Below, piece by piece: positions 8,798-18,160 of a stretch of DNA of 64,000 nt. The translations under genes and the position numbers were made by a program. Below the pieces are notes generated by a model. The model did not search any database. It had not been told where the DNA came from and was given only the letters and a program-made list of their open reading frames with translations. Numbering within the stretch: the first letter of the stretch is position 1; each line of letters opens with the position of its first letter. Location: NCBI GenBank assembly GCA_020635905.1, contig JACJYV010000003.1:872300-936299 (forward strand), read 5' to 3'. This DNA is from Bacteroidia bacterium (lineage in GTDB: Bacteria; Bacteroidota; Bacteroidia; J057; JADKCL01).

Positions 8798-9670
8798 TCA
8801 CCTGAAGATTGTACAGAAGTTTTTCTTTTCATGATCAATGATGGCTTGCCACAGCCTAATCGGCGAATTCCCGGCATAGCCGCTCTCCTGACCATCGTTA
8901 CATTCAATTATGATCCACTCTCCATTTTCTTTCATCGCCAAATCCACCACTAAAAAGGGGACATTTAGTCTTTCGGCGGCAAGTGTGGCAATCTTCACGG
9001 CCTCCAACTCCTCATCTTTGGTCCAGAAATAGGGTTTTTCATCCTGCCAATAGGGGCCCGCGCTGACCAGATTTCCTTTCCAAAAGAACAACCTGAATTC
9101 AAAAGAGCGTTGGACCTTCCCGTCTGCCGAATCTGCCACCTTCCTCAAATTCACAAATTCCCTGCATACCACCGATTGCCAGTTCAGGATTTTGTCGGAT
9201 TGATATGCACTTTTGATGTATTCGAACTCGTGGAAGTTCCTCGCCACCGAGAGTTTTTGGTTGTGTCTGGATGTTTGCCGATCCCCCTTGATGAAAACCG
9301 GCCAGCTAAAATCCCTTTCAATTTCCTCCCTGGAGGGGAAATGGGTATAGCAAACACTTTTGGGAGTCAGGTCCTGCAAATGGGGATACCATTTGCTGAG
9401 GAAACCAGCCCTTTCACTTTGCTCAGGGCTATTGATCAAAAACACCCCATTCTCATTCAGATCCTGGCTCAGTTTGCGATAGTCTCTGATTGCTCCCAAT
9501 CTGCCGAAAGCCTGGATGTTTTCATCGCCGCTATTAGCGCCCCGGCATTGAAACCAGCTTCGAAAATCAAAGTCATATGCTGGAATACTTTGCCATGACT
9601 GAATCACCCAAATGGCATTTTCCACATTAATCAGGTTAAGATTGGCAAGGCCGGATGTGGATTCTTTCAT
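8798..9670 (-). CDS. ATP-grasp domain protein (R2K/DUF4343-like)
   Basis: A 290-aa protein on the minus strand. Characteristic ATP-grasp elements appear in order: WPVFIKGDRQTSR (ATP-binding lysine strand), RSFEFRLFFWKGNLVSAGPY, then VPFLVVDLAMKENGEW and IIIECNDGQESGYAG (acidic metal-binding strand followed by Asn). ATP-grasp enzymes join a carboxylate to an amine or thiol through an acyl-phosphate; the substrate here is unknown and no obvious peptide precursor lies beside it. The ATG at 9670 is preferred over one 28 codons upstream because the additional segment is unlike the family. It is transcribed against both neighbours. Confidence 0.7.
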   Translation of the reverse strand: MKESTSGLANLNLINVENAIWVIQSWQSIPAYDFDFRSWFQCRGANSGDENIQAFGRLGAIRDYRKLSQDLNENGVFLINSPEQSERAGFLSKWYPHLQDLTPKSVCYTHFPSREEIERDFSWPVFIKGDRQTSRHNQKLSVARNFHEFEYIKSAYQSDKILNWQSVVCREFVNLRKVADSADGKVQRSFEFRLFFWKGNLVSAGPYWQDEKPYFWTKDEELEAVKIATLAAERLNVPFLVVDLAMKENGEWIIIECNDGQESGYAGNSPIRLWQAIIDHEKKNFCTIFR

Positions 9671-9754
9671 AATAATTCCCAGAATAGAGGGTTGAATTCC
9701 CCGGAACCCTCTTTTCTCTGGATAATTACCAGGGAATTTAGGGCATAGTCTCAA

Positions 9755-10354
9755 TGTTGATGCAAATAAACAGAAATAACAAACTCACATTACTTCAAAA
9801 TCATTGGTTTTGCCCAACCTTCGCCTTAATGTATTTATTATTTTCTTAATTGACAGACAATCTTCGGAACCAATATTTTCAGTTCACCTAAGTAAAATAA
9901 TGCCAGGCGCATCCAGTTTCGAGTTAAAAAATCAGATTAAGCCCGATTTGATTGATTGTAAACAGGGCGGAGGGCAATTAATGCAGGTTAACGATCCACC
10001 ACACCAGAATGAAGGTTATTTTGATCCAGGATCAGGGTCCACCCAACCAGGGTAAAGGGTGAATAAATGCAGGATAGAGGTGCAAATAACCAGGGTTTGG
10101 GGTGCAATGATGAACAATGGTGGTGCAAGGAATCAGGATCAGGGGTGGATTTTAAGATGGATGAGGGCAGAATGAAAAAGAATAGCCCCTATGGGGCGGC
10201 TCCCGGGTAGCAGATTTGGGGGGCGGAGAAAATGATTCGTAATCCATTGCCCGCAACCCGCCAGATCACTACGCTCAATTCAATCCTGCAAACTCCCTTG
10301 CTCCCTCAGACAAATTTCCCTAAATTGACTTAGTGTAAACCCGACACTTAAGCC
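9755..10354. other. Gene-poor spacer, about 600 bp
   Basis: The left third is AT-rich. Between about 10000 and 10160 short G-rich words recur (AGGGTGAATAAATGCAGG, AGAGGTGCAAATAACCAGGG, TTGGGGTGCAATGATG). No credible gene, tRNA or terminator was found. The right end presumably holds the promoter of the GH57-like gene, but no TAnnTTTG match is obvious. Confidence 0.5.
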
Positions 10355-13006
10355 ATGAAAAATTATTTACTCCTTTTGCTGTTTGTGTTTGCGGTTGCCG
10401 GTGCATTTGCCCAGGTGCATACCTCCTACCTCTGGCACCTGCAGCAACCCAATTACTGGCCCGAGGTGAGCCCGGCCAATAACTATACCTACCAAAAGGT
10501 GTGGGAATCATACTCCCTGAAGAGCAACGGGGGCAACCTGTATTCGGATGGGCTGAACCACCCGCTCAACGACCTGCAGGACATTTTTGGCAAGGCCGAC
10601 CGCGTGGCAGTCTATCAGTACCGCACCAAGGATGCGGTTTCCTCCCTCACCAGCTATCCCGAAGGAGGTGCGCAGGTAAATTATTCGGGTTGTCTGATCG
10701 AAAACATCAATTCCCTGGGCAATGCCAATCAATGGGGTTACAGCTCAGGCTGGGCATCGGACTTTGTCACGGCCCGTGGCTGGAAAACATCGGGCAATAA
10801 GCCCCGCATGGACATTGTGGGATTTACCTTCCACCACGCCCTCTCTCCCCTGCTCACGGACAATTGTCTGCGCAAGCAGATCCAGGCCCACAAGACCATT
10901 TACGGGCAGACTTTTGGCAATAATCCCCCTTACTCCAAAGGGTACTGGCCGGCCGAATGTGCGTTCAGCGAACGCATCATCAAGGTGCTGGTGCAGGAGG
11001 GTTTTGAATGGAGTGTGGTGGCCAACAGCCACCTGGCCCGCACCCTGGCCGATTATCCGCTCAGTTTCAACAACAGCGGCTGCAACCTGGATCCGCCCAA
11101 CCAGGCTGACAAGGTGCCCACCAATGGCACCCACTGGTGGAGCGGCACCCAGGACGGACGCGGCGGCACGTTTGCCGCTCCCTATTGCTACCAGGCCCAC
11201 CTGGCCAAGTATGTGGACCCGGCCACGGGCACGGAATACAAGATTTCCGTGGTGCCTATGGGCGACCTGCTCAGCTACCAGAATGGCTTTGGCACCATGG
11301 GTACGGGCGATATTGATGCCAAAATCGCCCCTTATAATAATAACAGCCAGCCCTGTCTGGTGCTGATGGCCCATGATGGCGACAATGCCTGGGGCGGGGG
11401 GTACGACTACTATGCCAACTCAGTGCCCGGCTTCGCCGGACAAGCTGCGGCCAAAGGCTATGTGCCCACCACGGTGCAGCAATTTATCAGCGATCACCCC
11501 GTGCCGGCCACGGATGTGGTGCACGTGGAGGATGGCTCGTGGTTCAATGCGGCCAACGACTGGGGGCACCCGCAGTTTATCAACTGGCTCTGGCCCATGT
11601 ACAACAGCAGCTATCAGTTTGATCCCAATGGCTGGACCGAGGACGCCCGTAACTGGGCTGTACTGGTGGCGGCTGAAAACCGGGTGCAGACCGCGGAGGA
11701 CCTCACAGGAAGTCTGAACATCAGTAAAATCGTGAAGCCAGATGCCACGGCCAACAGCGCGGAACGCGCCTGGCACCACCTGCTGCCCGCCTTCACCAGT
11801 GGCTACATGTACTACGGCACCAGCCTCGACATGGAAGTGAAGCAGTCGCTGGCCTGCAACATTGCCACAGATTTTGCCGATCAGACCATCTCGGCCAATT
11901 CGGGCACAGATAATACCCCGCCAACGGTTTTCATTCCCCAGCGCTTTCCCTACAACCCGGGCGGCACAGGTTTTGGCCCGATCTACGGCTACCAGCAAAA
12001 GACCAATCCTTCGGATTTTCATGTCTGGACCTTTGCCTACGATGTTTCGGGCATTACCAGCATCAACCTGAAATATCGCACGGATCTGGACGGCAATAAT
12101 CCCATAGCAGGCAACGAGAACGAAACTTATGCGGGAGGCAGCGGGGTCACGTCCTGGCAAACGGTTGCCATGACAATGCGGGTTTTCCCCACGGGCAACA
12201 TCACCAATAACCCGGATGTGAACTTTTTCATCCTGCCCGATTACATTGCGGATGAATATTATGCTGCGATTACCGGCCTGCACGACACCCTGGTGGACTA
12301 TTATGTGGAGGCCACGGATGCCAAAGGGAATACCTTCAAAAGTCCCATCCAGCATGTGTATGTGGGGGCCAGCAATACGGGTTCCTCCCCCAACGGCATT
12401 TACTGGACACCCACCTACCCCACAGTCAATGACACGGTCGAGATTGTGGTGCCCAATGTGACCCAGGGAGGCAAGCTCCACTGGGGGGTCAATGGTTGGT
12501 CGCAGGCCAATAATGCCTACTGGACCGCAGGTTCAGCCCTGTTTCAGGGGACGGGACCGGCCCTGCAGTCGCCCATGAACGGTCCCAATGGCAACGGGGA
12601 ACTGCGCCTGAAAATCGGGCCCTTCAATAATGCGGGACAAAGCGTGAGTGTGGTGGATTTTGTGATCAATTTCAATGACAATTCCTGGGATAATAATAAC
12701 GGGAGCGACTACCACATAAACATCAGTCCGCCGCTGGGGCAAAGCGAGCCCTGGGCCCGTCCGTTGGAAATCAGTGTCTTTCCAAATCCGGCCACGGAGT
12801 ATGTGCAGATTGACATCCAGGCCAATTCGGACCCGGAATATGTGGTGAACCTGTACAGTCTGGAAGGGAAGAATCTGAGGGAAACCCGCCTGCCGCGGGG
12901 GCAAAGCCAGCTGCGGGTGGACGATCTGAGTGGCGGAATTTACCTGATCAGGGTGCGTGGAATTAAAACCAGGCGGGAGTTTACGGGGAAGATATTGGTG
13001 AAATAA
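10355..13006 (+). CDS. Secreted GH57-like glycosidase with starch-binding and T9SS domains
   Basis: An 883-aa protein. Residues 1-20 are a signal peptide ending AFAQ. Residues about 21-490 resemble glycoside hydrolase family 57: an early WHLQQPNYWP segment, a GYWPAECAFS motif placing the likely nucleophile at Glu201, and an AHDGDN motif with Asp341/Asp343 as candidate acid. An Ig/Fn3-like region follows (about 525-680), then a CBM25-like domain (686-790, LHWGVNGW) expected to bind alpha-glucan. The end (about 808-883) is a type A T9SS sorting domain (VFPNPATEYVQI ... GGIYLIRV). Role: extracellular or surface alpha-glucan breakdown. GH57 identity is by motif only. Confidence 0.75.
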   Translation: MKNYLLLLLFVFAVAGAFAQVHTSYLWHLQQPNYWPEVSPANNYTYQKVWESYSLKSNGGNLYSDGLNHPLNDLQDIFGKADRVAVYQYRTKDAVSSLTSYPEGGAQVNYSGCLIENINSLGNANQWGYSSGWASDFVTARGWKTSGNKPRMDIVGFTFHHALSPLLTDNCLRKQIQAHKTIYGQTFGNNPPYSKGYWPAECAFSERIIKVLVQEGFEWSVVANSHLARTLADYPLSFNNSGCNLDPPNQADKVPTNGTHWWSGTQDGRGGTFAAPYCYQAHLAKYVDPATGTEYKISVVPMGDLLSYQNGFGTMGTGDIDAKIAPYNNNSQPCLVLMAHDGDNAWGGGYDYYANSVPGFAGQAAAKGYVPTTVQQFISDHPVPATDVVHVEDGSWFNAANDWGHPQFINWLWPMYNSSYQFDPNGWTEDARNWAVLVAAENRVQTAEDLTGSLNISKIVKPDATANSAERAWHHLLPAFTSGYMYYGTSLDMEVKQSLACNIATDFADQTISANSGTDNTPPTVFIPQRFPYNPGGTGFGPIYGYQQKTNPSDFHVWTFAYDVSGITSINLKYRTDLDGNNPIAGNENETYAGGSGVTSWQTVAMTMRVFPTGNITNNPDVNFFILPDYIADEYYAAITGLHDTLVDYYVEATDAKGNTFKSPIQHVYVGASNTGSSPNGIYWTPTYPTVNDTVEIVVPNVTQGGKLHWGVNGWSQANNAYWTAGSALFQGTGPALQSPMNGPNGNGELRLKIGPFNNAGQSVSVVDFVINFNDNSWDNNNGSDYHINISPPLGQSEPWARPLEISVFPNPATEYVQIDIQANSDPEYVVNLYSLEGKNLRETRLPRGQSQLRVDDLSGGIYLIRVRGIKTRREFTGKILVK

Positions 13007-13084
13007 ACTGAAGGTGTTAAATTAAAACAGTTTACTTATTCTGGTCAGGCGACAGATGCCATACCAACGAAAGAATCATTCACT

Positions 13085-13801
13085 ATGAAAAACCTCTTCC
13101 TCCTCCTGCTCGTTTTATGCGGCAATCAGGCTTTTTCCCAACATCTGGAAAGAACCTGCCTGGAAGGCGACTGCCAAAATGGATTTGGCATTTGCAGGGT
13201 CATGCATGATGGGGTAGAAACTATTTTATACCAGGGTAATTTCAGGAATAACCAATTTCAGGGTTACGGAGAAGCAAAATACGACGACGGTACCTACAAA
13301 GGGAACTGGGTAAACGGCAAGCGGGAAGGAAGCGGAAAATTTTACAGCAACCAGGGAAATTTAGCTTATGACGGGGAGTGGAAGAACGACCGGTCGGTCG
13401 GGAACTTCGTTCCCTTTCTGATCTTCGAACCGTATTTTGAAAAATGTTATGTTGAAACCCGGCCATTCACAGCCTGGGGGCAGGCTGGGCAGGTTACCCG
13501 CAGGTTTTGCGCCAAGCTGAATCCGGATTTATCCTTTCGGGGCAGCATTCGATCTGAATGGATCATGGCTGACTCATCCCGCAGCATAACCTATGAGATT
13601 TCTGGAGTTATTGATCCCAAATCTCTCTCCCTGACCCTGGAACAGATAACCGCGGTAAATCCGCCCGCCCTGCCGGCTGGTTTGCGATGGAGGGACTATA
13701 AAGGACCTTCCAACCTCAAATTGAAAAGAGAACCTTTGTATTACGTCCTCACGGGCGTCAATGAAGACGGTTCCCTCGCCAACTGGAGGACAGAGGATTG
13801 A
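13085..13801 (+). CDS. Secreted MORN-repeat protein
   Basis: A 238-aa protein with a signal peptide (MKNLFLLLLVLCGNQAFSQ). Residues about 50-100 hold three MORN-type repeats (YQGNFRNNQFQGYGEAKY, YKGNWVNGKREGSGKFY, YDGEWKNDR). The C-terminal half is beta-rich and unrecognised. MORN repeats form an extended beta surface for protein or lipid contact; bacterial copies are often envelope proteins of unknown role. The gene follows the GH57-like gene by 78 bases and converges with the peptidase gene 15 bases beyond its end. Confidence 0.7.
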   Translation: MKNLFLLLLVLCGNQAFSQHLERTCLEGDCQNGFGICRVMHDGVETILYQGNFRNNQFQGYGEAKYDDGTYKGNWVNGKREGSGKFYSNQGNLAYDGEWKNDRSVGNFVPFLIFEPYFEKCYVETRPFTAWGQAGQVTRRFCAKLNPDLSFRGSIRSEWIMADSSRSITYEISGVIDPKSLSLTLEQITAVNPPALPAGLRWRDYKGPSNLKLKREPLYYVLTGVNEDGSLANWRTED

Positions 13802-13816
13802 TACATAAGTCCTGGC

Positions 13817-15139
13817 TTATCTTCCCAGGGGCGAATAGCAAACGTTTTTGCGCCCCGTGATGTAGTAACGCTGGGTAAACCTCTTGCCTGACTTAGATTT
13901 GGCGGTCACCTCCACGGTGTAGGAAGGACTCAGGCCAAAAAGGTACTTTTTGTCCAGCAGGTGAGCGGGGTACCCCATCTTGTCGCCGCCGGCAAAAATG
14001 CCCTGCACATAGCCAATGCTTTCCTCCACCAGATTGCCATTGGCGTCCAGTACCCGGTAATTTACCTCGGCCATTTCCTCGGGGCGGCCCTCTCCCATCC
14101 AGACCAGGCTCAATTCGGCCCCGTCTGTGTTCATGTTGAGGATGGTATTTTTGTAATGGTAGGGAATCACCTTCAGAGACCAGCCCCGGGGGTTCCAGAC
14201 ATTGTCCTGACCACCCAGGCTGCGGGCAAATTTGATGGACCTGATCAGGAGCAATTCAATGCAATAAATCTTGTGGTAATCGTAGCTGATCCAGCCATAT
14301 CCGTTTTCCCCCCAGTCGGTGTCCCAGGAATTTTTGATCAAAAACCCCTGGTTGTTATAGCCCACGATGGACACGGCGTGTCCTTCGTTGTGGCTGTAAA
14401 TGCGTTTGGTGTACTGGGTGTCCACCCGGCCCTCGGCGATATCCAGCGCCAGATTGGGATTCAGGAGGCTGGCCACAGCGTAGGAACTGATTTTTCCATT
14501 CTGCTTTACTTCCAGAAAATCGGCGGGATGGAGCATTTTGGAAATGGTGGGCGATTTGTCGAACCAGTACTGCCCCGAAATGGCGTAGCCAACGGGAATG
14601 GATTTAACGCCCTGATCCAGTTGCTGTTTGATCCAGGCCACGTCGCGGGCTGCCATGCCTTTTCTCAGGGTATAGTAATTATTATCGAGCTTGAAGGTAT
14701 AATCCTGGAAATTGAGAAGATCGAGCAGGCTGCTCCCAACATCGGCTTTCATGGCCTCAAATTTGGAAGCGTCTTTGGTCCAGACGGGGGCTTTCGGGTC
14801 GTAAGGCGATTCTGATTCGGCTATCGTGCCATTATTTTGCAGAATGTCCACATAGAAGGAAAGGGGGGCTCCCTCGTCGTACTCGGCCATTTCCTCGTAG
14901 TGATTGAGCTTGGCCATGGCATAAATGTACTGCTCGCTCAGGTCGCTGGGTACGCCCGTAAAAACTTCCATGGCGCCCACCACGGCAAAGGCCGTGCAGG
15001 TGCCCCGTCCCTCCTGGTTGCGGATGGGTGACTGGTACTCACGGTAGTCCACCTGCGGTGGACTTTGGGCAAAAAGTAAGGACACATTTAGGCACCCCAA
15101 CAGGAAGGCGGCGAAAAGAAGTTGGATTTTGGTTTTCAT
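13817..15139 (-). CDS. Secreted papain-family (C1) cysteine peptidase
   Basis: A 440-aa protein with an N-terminal signal peptide ending LLFAQ. The papain catalytic elements are all visible: RNQEGRGTCTAFA gives the oxyanion Gln42 and nucleophile Cys48, NEGHAVSIVGY gives His254, and LIKNSWDTDWGENGYGW gives Asn270. There is no recognisable inhibitory pro-region between the signal and the catalytic Cys, so the mature enzyme starts almost at the active-site domain. A beta domain of about 130 residues follows the catalytic region. Transcribed alone on the minus strand, it should act in the periplasm or outside the cell. Confidence 0.88.
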   Translation of the reverse strand: MKTKIQLLFAAFLLGCLNVSLLFAQSPPQVDYREYQSPIRNQEGRGTCTAFAVVGAMEVFTGVPSDLSEQYIYAMAKLNHYEEMAEYDEGAPLSFYVDILQNNGTIAESESPYDPKAPVWTKDASKFEAMKADVGSSLLDLLNFQDYTFKLDNNYYTLRKGMAARDVAWIKQQLDQGVKSIPVGYAISGQYWFDKSPTISKMLHPADFLEVKQNGKISSYAVASLLNPNLALDIAEGRVDTQYTKRIYSHNEGHAVSIVGYNNQGFLIKNSWDTDWGENGYGWISYDYHKIYCIELLLIRSIKFARSLGGQDNVWNPRGWSLKVIPYHYKNTILNMNTDGAELSLVWMGEGRPEEMAEVNYRVLDANGNLVEESIGYVQGIFAGGDKMGYPAHLLDKKYLFGLSPSYTVEVTAKSKSGKRFTQRYYITGRKNVCYSPLGR

Positions 15140-15364
15140 GTGGTGGCAATGGGTTTGATTGGAAGATTGAAAATAATCAAATTCAGTAAGAAAGAATGAA
15201 AAAAGGTAACAAAGTAATCAGGCATTCAGTCGCGTAAGGGATACGGAAGGCCGCCCCGAGCCCGCTTTTGCGAGGGGTGGGTGCGCAGCACGGTAGCGAA
15301 CGCGGACCCTGAAGGAGCCCGACCCTCCGAAGATTTCGGAGGGATACGCCCAAAAAATCCCCCT

Positions 15365-16048
15365 TCAACGAAGGCAGGAATCCAGGATCCCCAGTCCAAA
15401 GATCCAGGCAAATATGCCCCCCACGATCCACCCGATTTTGTCGTCCACAAAGGCTTTTTGCTCTGCTTGGCCGTCTGCAATGGCTTTGAAGAATTTGAAT
15501 TTGTAAAACACCTCCAGCCCAAAAGCCACGCCAAAATTTGCCAGGCTCCACAGGGCGTAGTGCCTGGCAAAGGGAATCCAGCCCAGCACAAAGCCGCTGA
15601 TACTCAGGGCAAAAATGCCCAGCACAATGAGCCCGGTGAATACCCCCAGATTTTTGAAAAGGGAGACCTGCGGGTCGGAGGAGGCCAGCATGACCGCCAC
15701 CATGGCCACCATCATGCTCACCATTTCGAGCAGGGCCTGGTCGGCCAGGTAGCTCACGGCGGTGCCGCCGTCGAGCAGGGTGCGTGAAGCCAGCAACAGG
15801 ATGGAAATCAGGGGCAGGAACCCGGCTTTGTCCGTTTTCTCCGCTGGCGAAGCCAGCGGCAGATGGATCAGCCAGTGCAAAATCATGACCAGCCAGCCCC
15901 CCAGAATGAGCAACCATTTTCCCGGGGCATCCGCCCACACCAGCCCGATCCCGGCCAGAAATGGCAGGGCCGCCAGGTAGCCAAACTCCACCCAGGCGAT
16001 CAGCCGCAGCAAAAAAGGTGGCGTCCAGGCAGGCGTGGTGTAGCTCAT
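15365..16048 (-). CDS. Multi-pass membrane protein, unrecognised
   Basis: A 227-aa hydrophobic protein with about six predicted membrane segments (for example WLLILGGWLVMILHWLIHL and LGVFTGLIVLGIFALSISGF). The final 40 residues contain FGLEVFYKFKFFKAIADGQA and a last hydrophobic stretch. The start at 16048 is preferred over 16093 because the upstream 15 residues are hydrophilic and lie in the short spacer before the divergent phosphatase gene. No family was recognised. Confidence 0.6.
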   Translation of the reverse strand: MSYTTPAWTPPFLLRLIAWVEFGYLAALPFLAGIGLVWADAPGKWLLILGGWLVMILHWLIHLPLASPAEKTDKAGFLPLISILLLASRTLLDGGTAVSYLADQALLEMVSMMVAMVAVMLASSDPQVSLFKNLGVFTGLIVLGIFALSISGFVLGWIPFARHYALWSLANFGVAFGLEVFYKFKFFKAIADGQAEQKAFVDDKIGWIVGGIFAWIFGLGILDSCLR

Positions 16049-16124
16049 GAGGGGAAGATATGAACTTTGGGTCAATTGTGGGTCCTCTCCCACCCTTTCA
16101 AAAAAAAATCGCTAATTTATTGCT

Positions 16125-17882
16125 GTGAAAAATCCAATCCTGCTGATCCTGCTCGCCTTTTTCGGCCAAGTGACGGCCTTTGCCCAGATTCTGCCCGCCA
16201 ATATGCATGCCGACACGGCCCACGCTCCCTTCTGGGAAGGGGTAGCCTCGGGCGATCCCCTGCCCGACCGGGTCATCCTCTGGACCCATTTCAGGGCCGA
16301 TTCCTTTGCAGCTCCCCCCGAAACCCTCTCCTGGCAGGTATCCGTCCAGGCCAGTTTTGCCAGCCTGGCCGCCAGCGGCACGGTGGTCACAGATTCTTCC
16401 CTCGACTGGACAGCCAAGGTCGATGCAGCCGGGCTCAGTTCGGGCCAGCCGTACTTTTACCGTTTCCAGGACAGCCAGGGAAATTATTCAGCCGTCGGCC
16501 AAACCAAAACCGCCTCCACGGCCAATCTTACCTCCTTCAAAGCGGCGGTCATGTCCTGCTCTGCTCTCTTTTCGGGCTTTTTCAATGGCTACGCCCGGGT
16601 GGCAGAGCGGGATTCCCTCGACCTGGTCATTCACCTGGGTGATTTCATCTACAACTCCATAGACCCCGACGAGGAAGTGCGGGTGCCCTCTCCCCGCCCC
16701 GACGATCCTGAGACCCTGCGCGAATGGCGCGACCGCCACGCCCTTTATCATCTCGATCCCGATTTTCGGGCCGCCATGCAGCGCCATCCTTTTACCATCA
16801 TCTGGGACAACCACGACATTGCTTCCGACCCCGACACCGTGCCCATGAAAGCCTTTTATGAGTGGACACCCACCCGCCTGGCCGATACCCTGGTGCCCCG
16901 CCGCATTTACCGTAAGTTTTCATTTGGCAACCTTGTGGACCTCTTCATGACCGACGGCTCCATCATGTGGCGCGACCTCGACACCCTGCCCAATGGCGAC
17001 CCCAGCACCCTGGGCAACGACCAGAAGGCCTGGCTTTTGGCCGGATTGGCCGCATCCACCGCCAAATGGCGGCTCATTGGTACCGAGCGGCAGTTTGCCC
17101 GCTGGGGTACCCAGACCTTTCAGGCCATATTTCCCACCCCGGGCGGCGTATTCTCAGAAAGCACCTGGGATGGCTATGTCGCCGAACGCACGGAAATCCT
17201 CGATTTTCTCGCCGCCAACCACATCGACAACGTCATGTTGCTCTCGGGCGATTCCCACGTATCTGTGGCCGCCGACCTTACCCGGGCTCCCAATCCCGAC
17301 AATTACGATGCCCAGACGGGCGACGGTGCCCTGGGGGTTGAATTCCTGCCCACCAGCATCAGCCGGGGCAATTTCGACGAGGCGGGCGTGCCCGGCTTCC
17401 TGATCAGCGCCATCGAGGCCGCCAGCAAGTCTGAAAATCCCTGGCAGCGCTACCTTGAGCTCACCAGCCACGGCTACGGCACCCTCGACATCGACACCGC
17501 CAAAATCACGGCCCGTTTCTGGTATTCAGACATCCTGAACCAGGCCACCAGCGAAACCATGGCCAAAGAAATGTACTTTGTGGATGGCGAAAATCACTGG
17601 CACCGCGGCTCTCTGGCTTCAATAGTACCTGATTTGCAGCCCCGTTTCAGCCTCTTCCCCAATCCGGGCCATGAAAAGATCACCCTCGAACTGGAAAATT
17701 TTCCCGCACGTCCCCTCCATCTTGAGCTGCAATCCCTGCTGGGCCAGACCCTTTACCAGGCCGAATATCCTGCGGGCACCTTCAAAACAGCACTCAACCT
17801 GCCCCCTCTGGCTCCGGGAACCTATCTGCTCAAAATCCGTTGCGGCATCCTGCTCAAAACTGCCAAACTGGTTCGTGAATAA
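16125..17882 (+). CDS. PhoD-family alkaline phosphatase with T9SS tail
   Basis: A 585-aa secreted metallophosphatase. GTG 16125 gives a signal peptide (KNPILLILLAFFGQ ... TAFAQ). PhoD features appear in order: an N-terminal domain with GVASGDPLPDRVILWTHF, the metal-site motifs HLGDFIYN and IIWDNHDIASD, and LLSGDSHVSVA near residue 375. The last ~75 residues are a type A T9SS sorting domain (FSLFPNPGHEKITLEL ... PGTYLLKI). It should hydrolyse phosphomono- or diesters at the cell surface. The spacer after it contains a dispersed repeat and a perfect palindrome. Confidence 0.88.
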   Translation: MKNPILLILLAFFGQVTAFAQILPANMHADTAHAPFWEGVASGDPLPDRVILWTHFRADSFAAPPETLSWQVSVQASFASLAASGTVVTDSSLDWTAKVDAAGLSSGQPYFYRFQDSQGNYSAVGQTKTASTANLTSFKAAVMSCSALFSGFFNGYARVAERDSLDLVIHLGDFIYNSIDPDEEVRVPSPRPDDPETLREWRDRHALYHLDPDFRAAMQRHPFTIIWDNHDIASDPDTVPMKAFYEWTPTRLADTLVPRRIYRKFSFGNLVDLFMTDGSIMWRDLDTLPNGDPSTLGNDQKAWLLAGLAASTAKWRLIGTERQFARWGTQTFQAIFPTPGGVFSESTWDGYVAERTEILDFLAANHIDNVMLLSGDSHVSVAADLTRAPNPDNYDAQTGDGALGVEFLPTSISRGNFDEAGVPGFLISAIEAASKSENPWQRYLELTSHGYGTLDIDTAKITARFWYSDILNQATSETMAKEMYFVDGENHWHRGSLASIVPDLQPRFSLFPNPGHEKITLELENFPARPLHLELQSLLGQTLYQAEYPAGTFKTALNLPPLAPGTYLLKIRCGILLKTAKLVRE

Positions 17883-17893
17883 GGGGATTTGGG

Positions 17894-17998
17894 GGGCGAT
17901 CCCTGCTTACCGCTGGGCCGGGCTGTTCCAGGGGTTCCGTACCGAAATAGTTCGGTACCGCCCTCCAAAGTGTCGGGCGCCCTTCCCATCCCTATCGC
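17894..17998. repeat. 105-bp dispersed repeat, copy A
   Basis: This segment is the same length as 38237-38341 and differs by about eight bases by eye. It begins GGGCGATCC and ends CATCCCTATCGC, and contains a perfect inverted repeat GTACCGAA-atag-TTCGGTAC. It lies in the spacer after the phosphatase gene. The element is probably a REP-like family; its full extent in the genome cannot be seen here. Confidence 0.8.
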
Positions 17999-18017
17999 CT
18001 TCAGGGCTTGGGCCAGC

Positions 18018-18039
18018 CAGGTGGGCCATGGCCCACCTG
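18018..18039. repeat. Perfect 22-bp palindrome
   Basis: CAGGTGGGCC-AT-GGCCCACCTG reads identically on both strands. It follows the dispersed repeat and could be a transcript end for the phosphatase gene, although no T-run follows on either strand. It could equally be part of the repeat family. Confidence 0.6.
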
Positions 18040-18093
18040 TAAAAACGTTTTAGAAACAACCCGGTCGTTTCCCTGCGGGTGGTCCTCCCAAAA

Positions 18094-18128
18094 GCTTGCA
18101 GCCTGATGCTTGAAGCTTGCAGCTTAAA
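18094..18128. repeat. 7-bp periodic array (GCTTGCA type)
   Basis: Five consecutive heptamers can be read: GCTTGCA, GCCTGAT, GCTTGAA, GCTTGCA, GCTTAAA. They lie just upstream of the SDR gene. Confidence 0.7.
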
Positions 18129-18160
18129 ACACTATCTTCGCAGCAAATTATTCGACCGCA

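Noticed and set aside
9804..10055. 83-aa ORF in the spacer before the GH57-like gene
   Set aside because: No ribosome-binding site, no recognisable pattern, and the end lies in repeated G-rich words.
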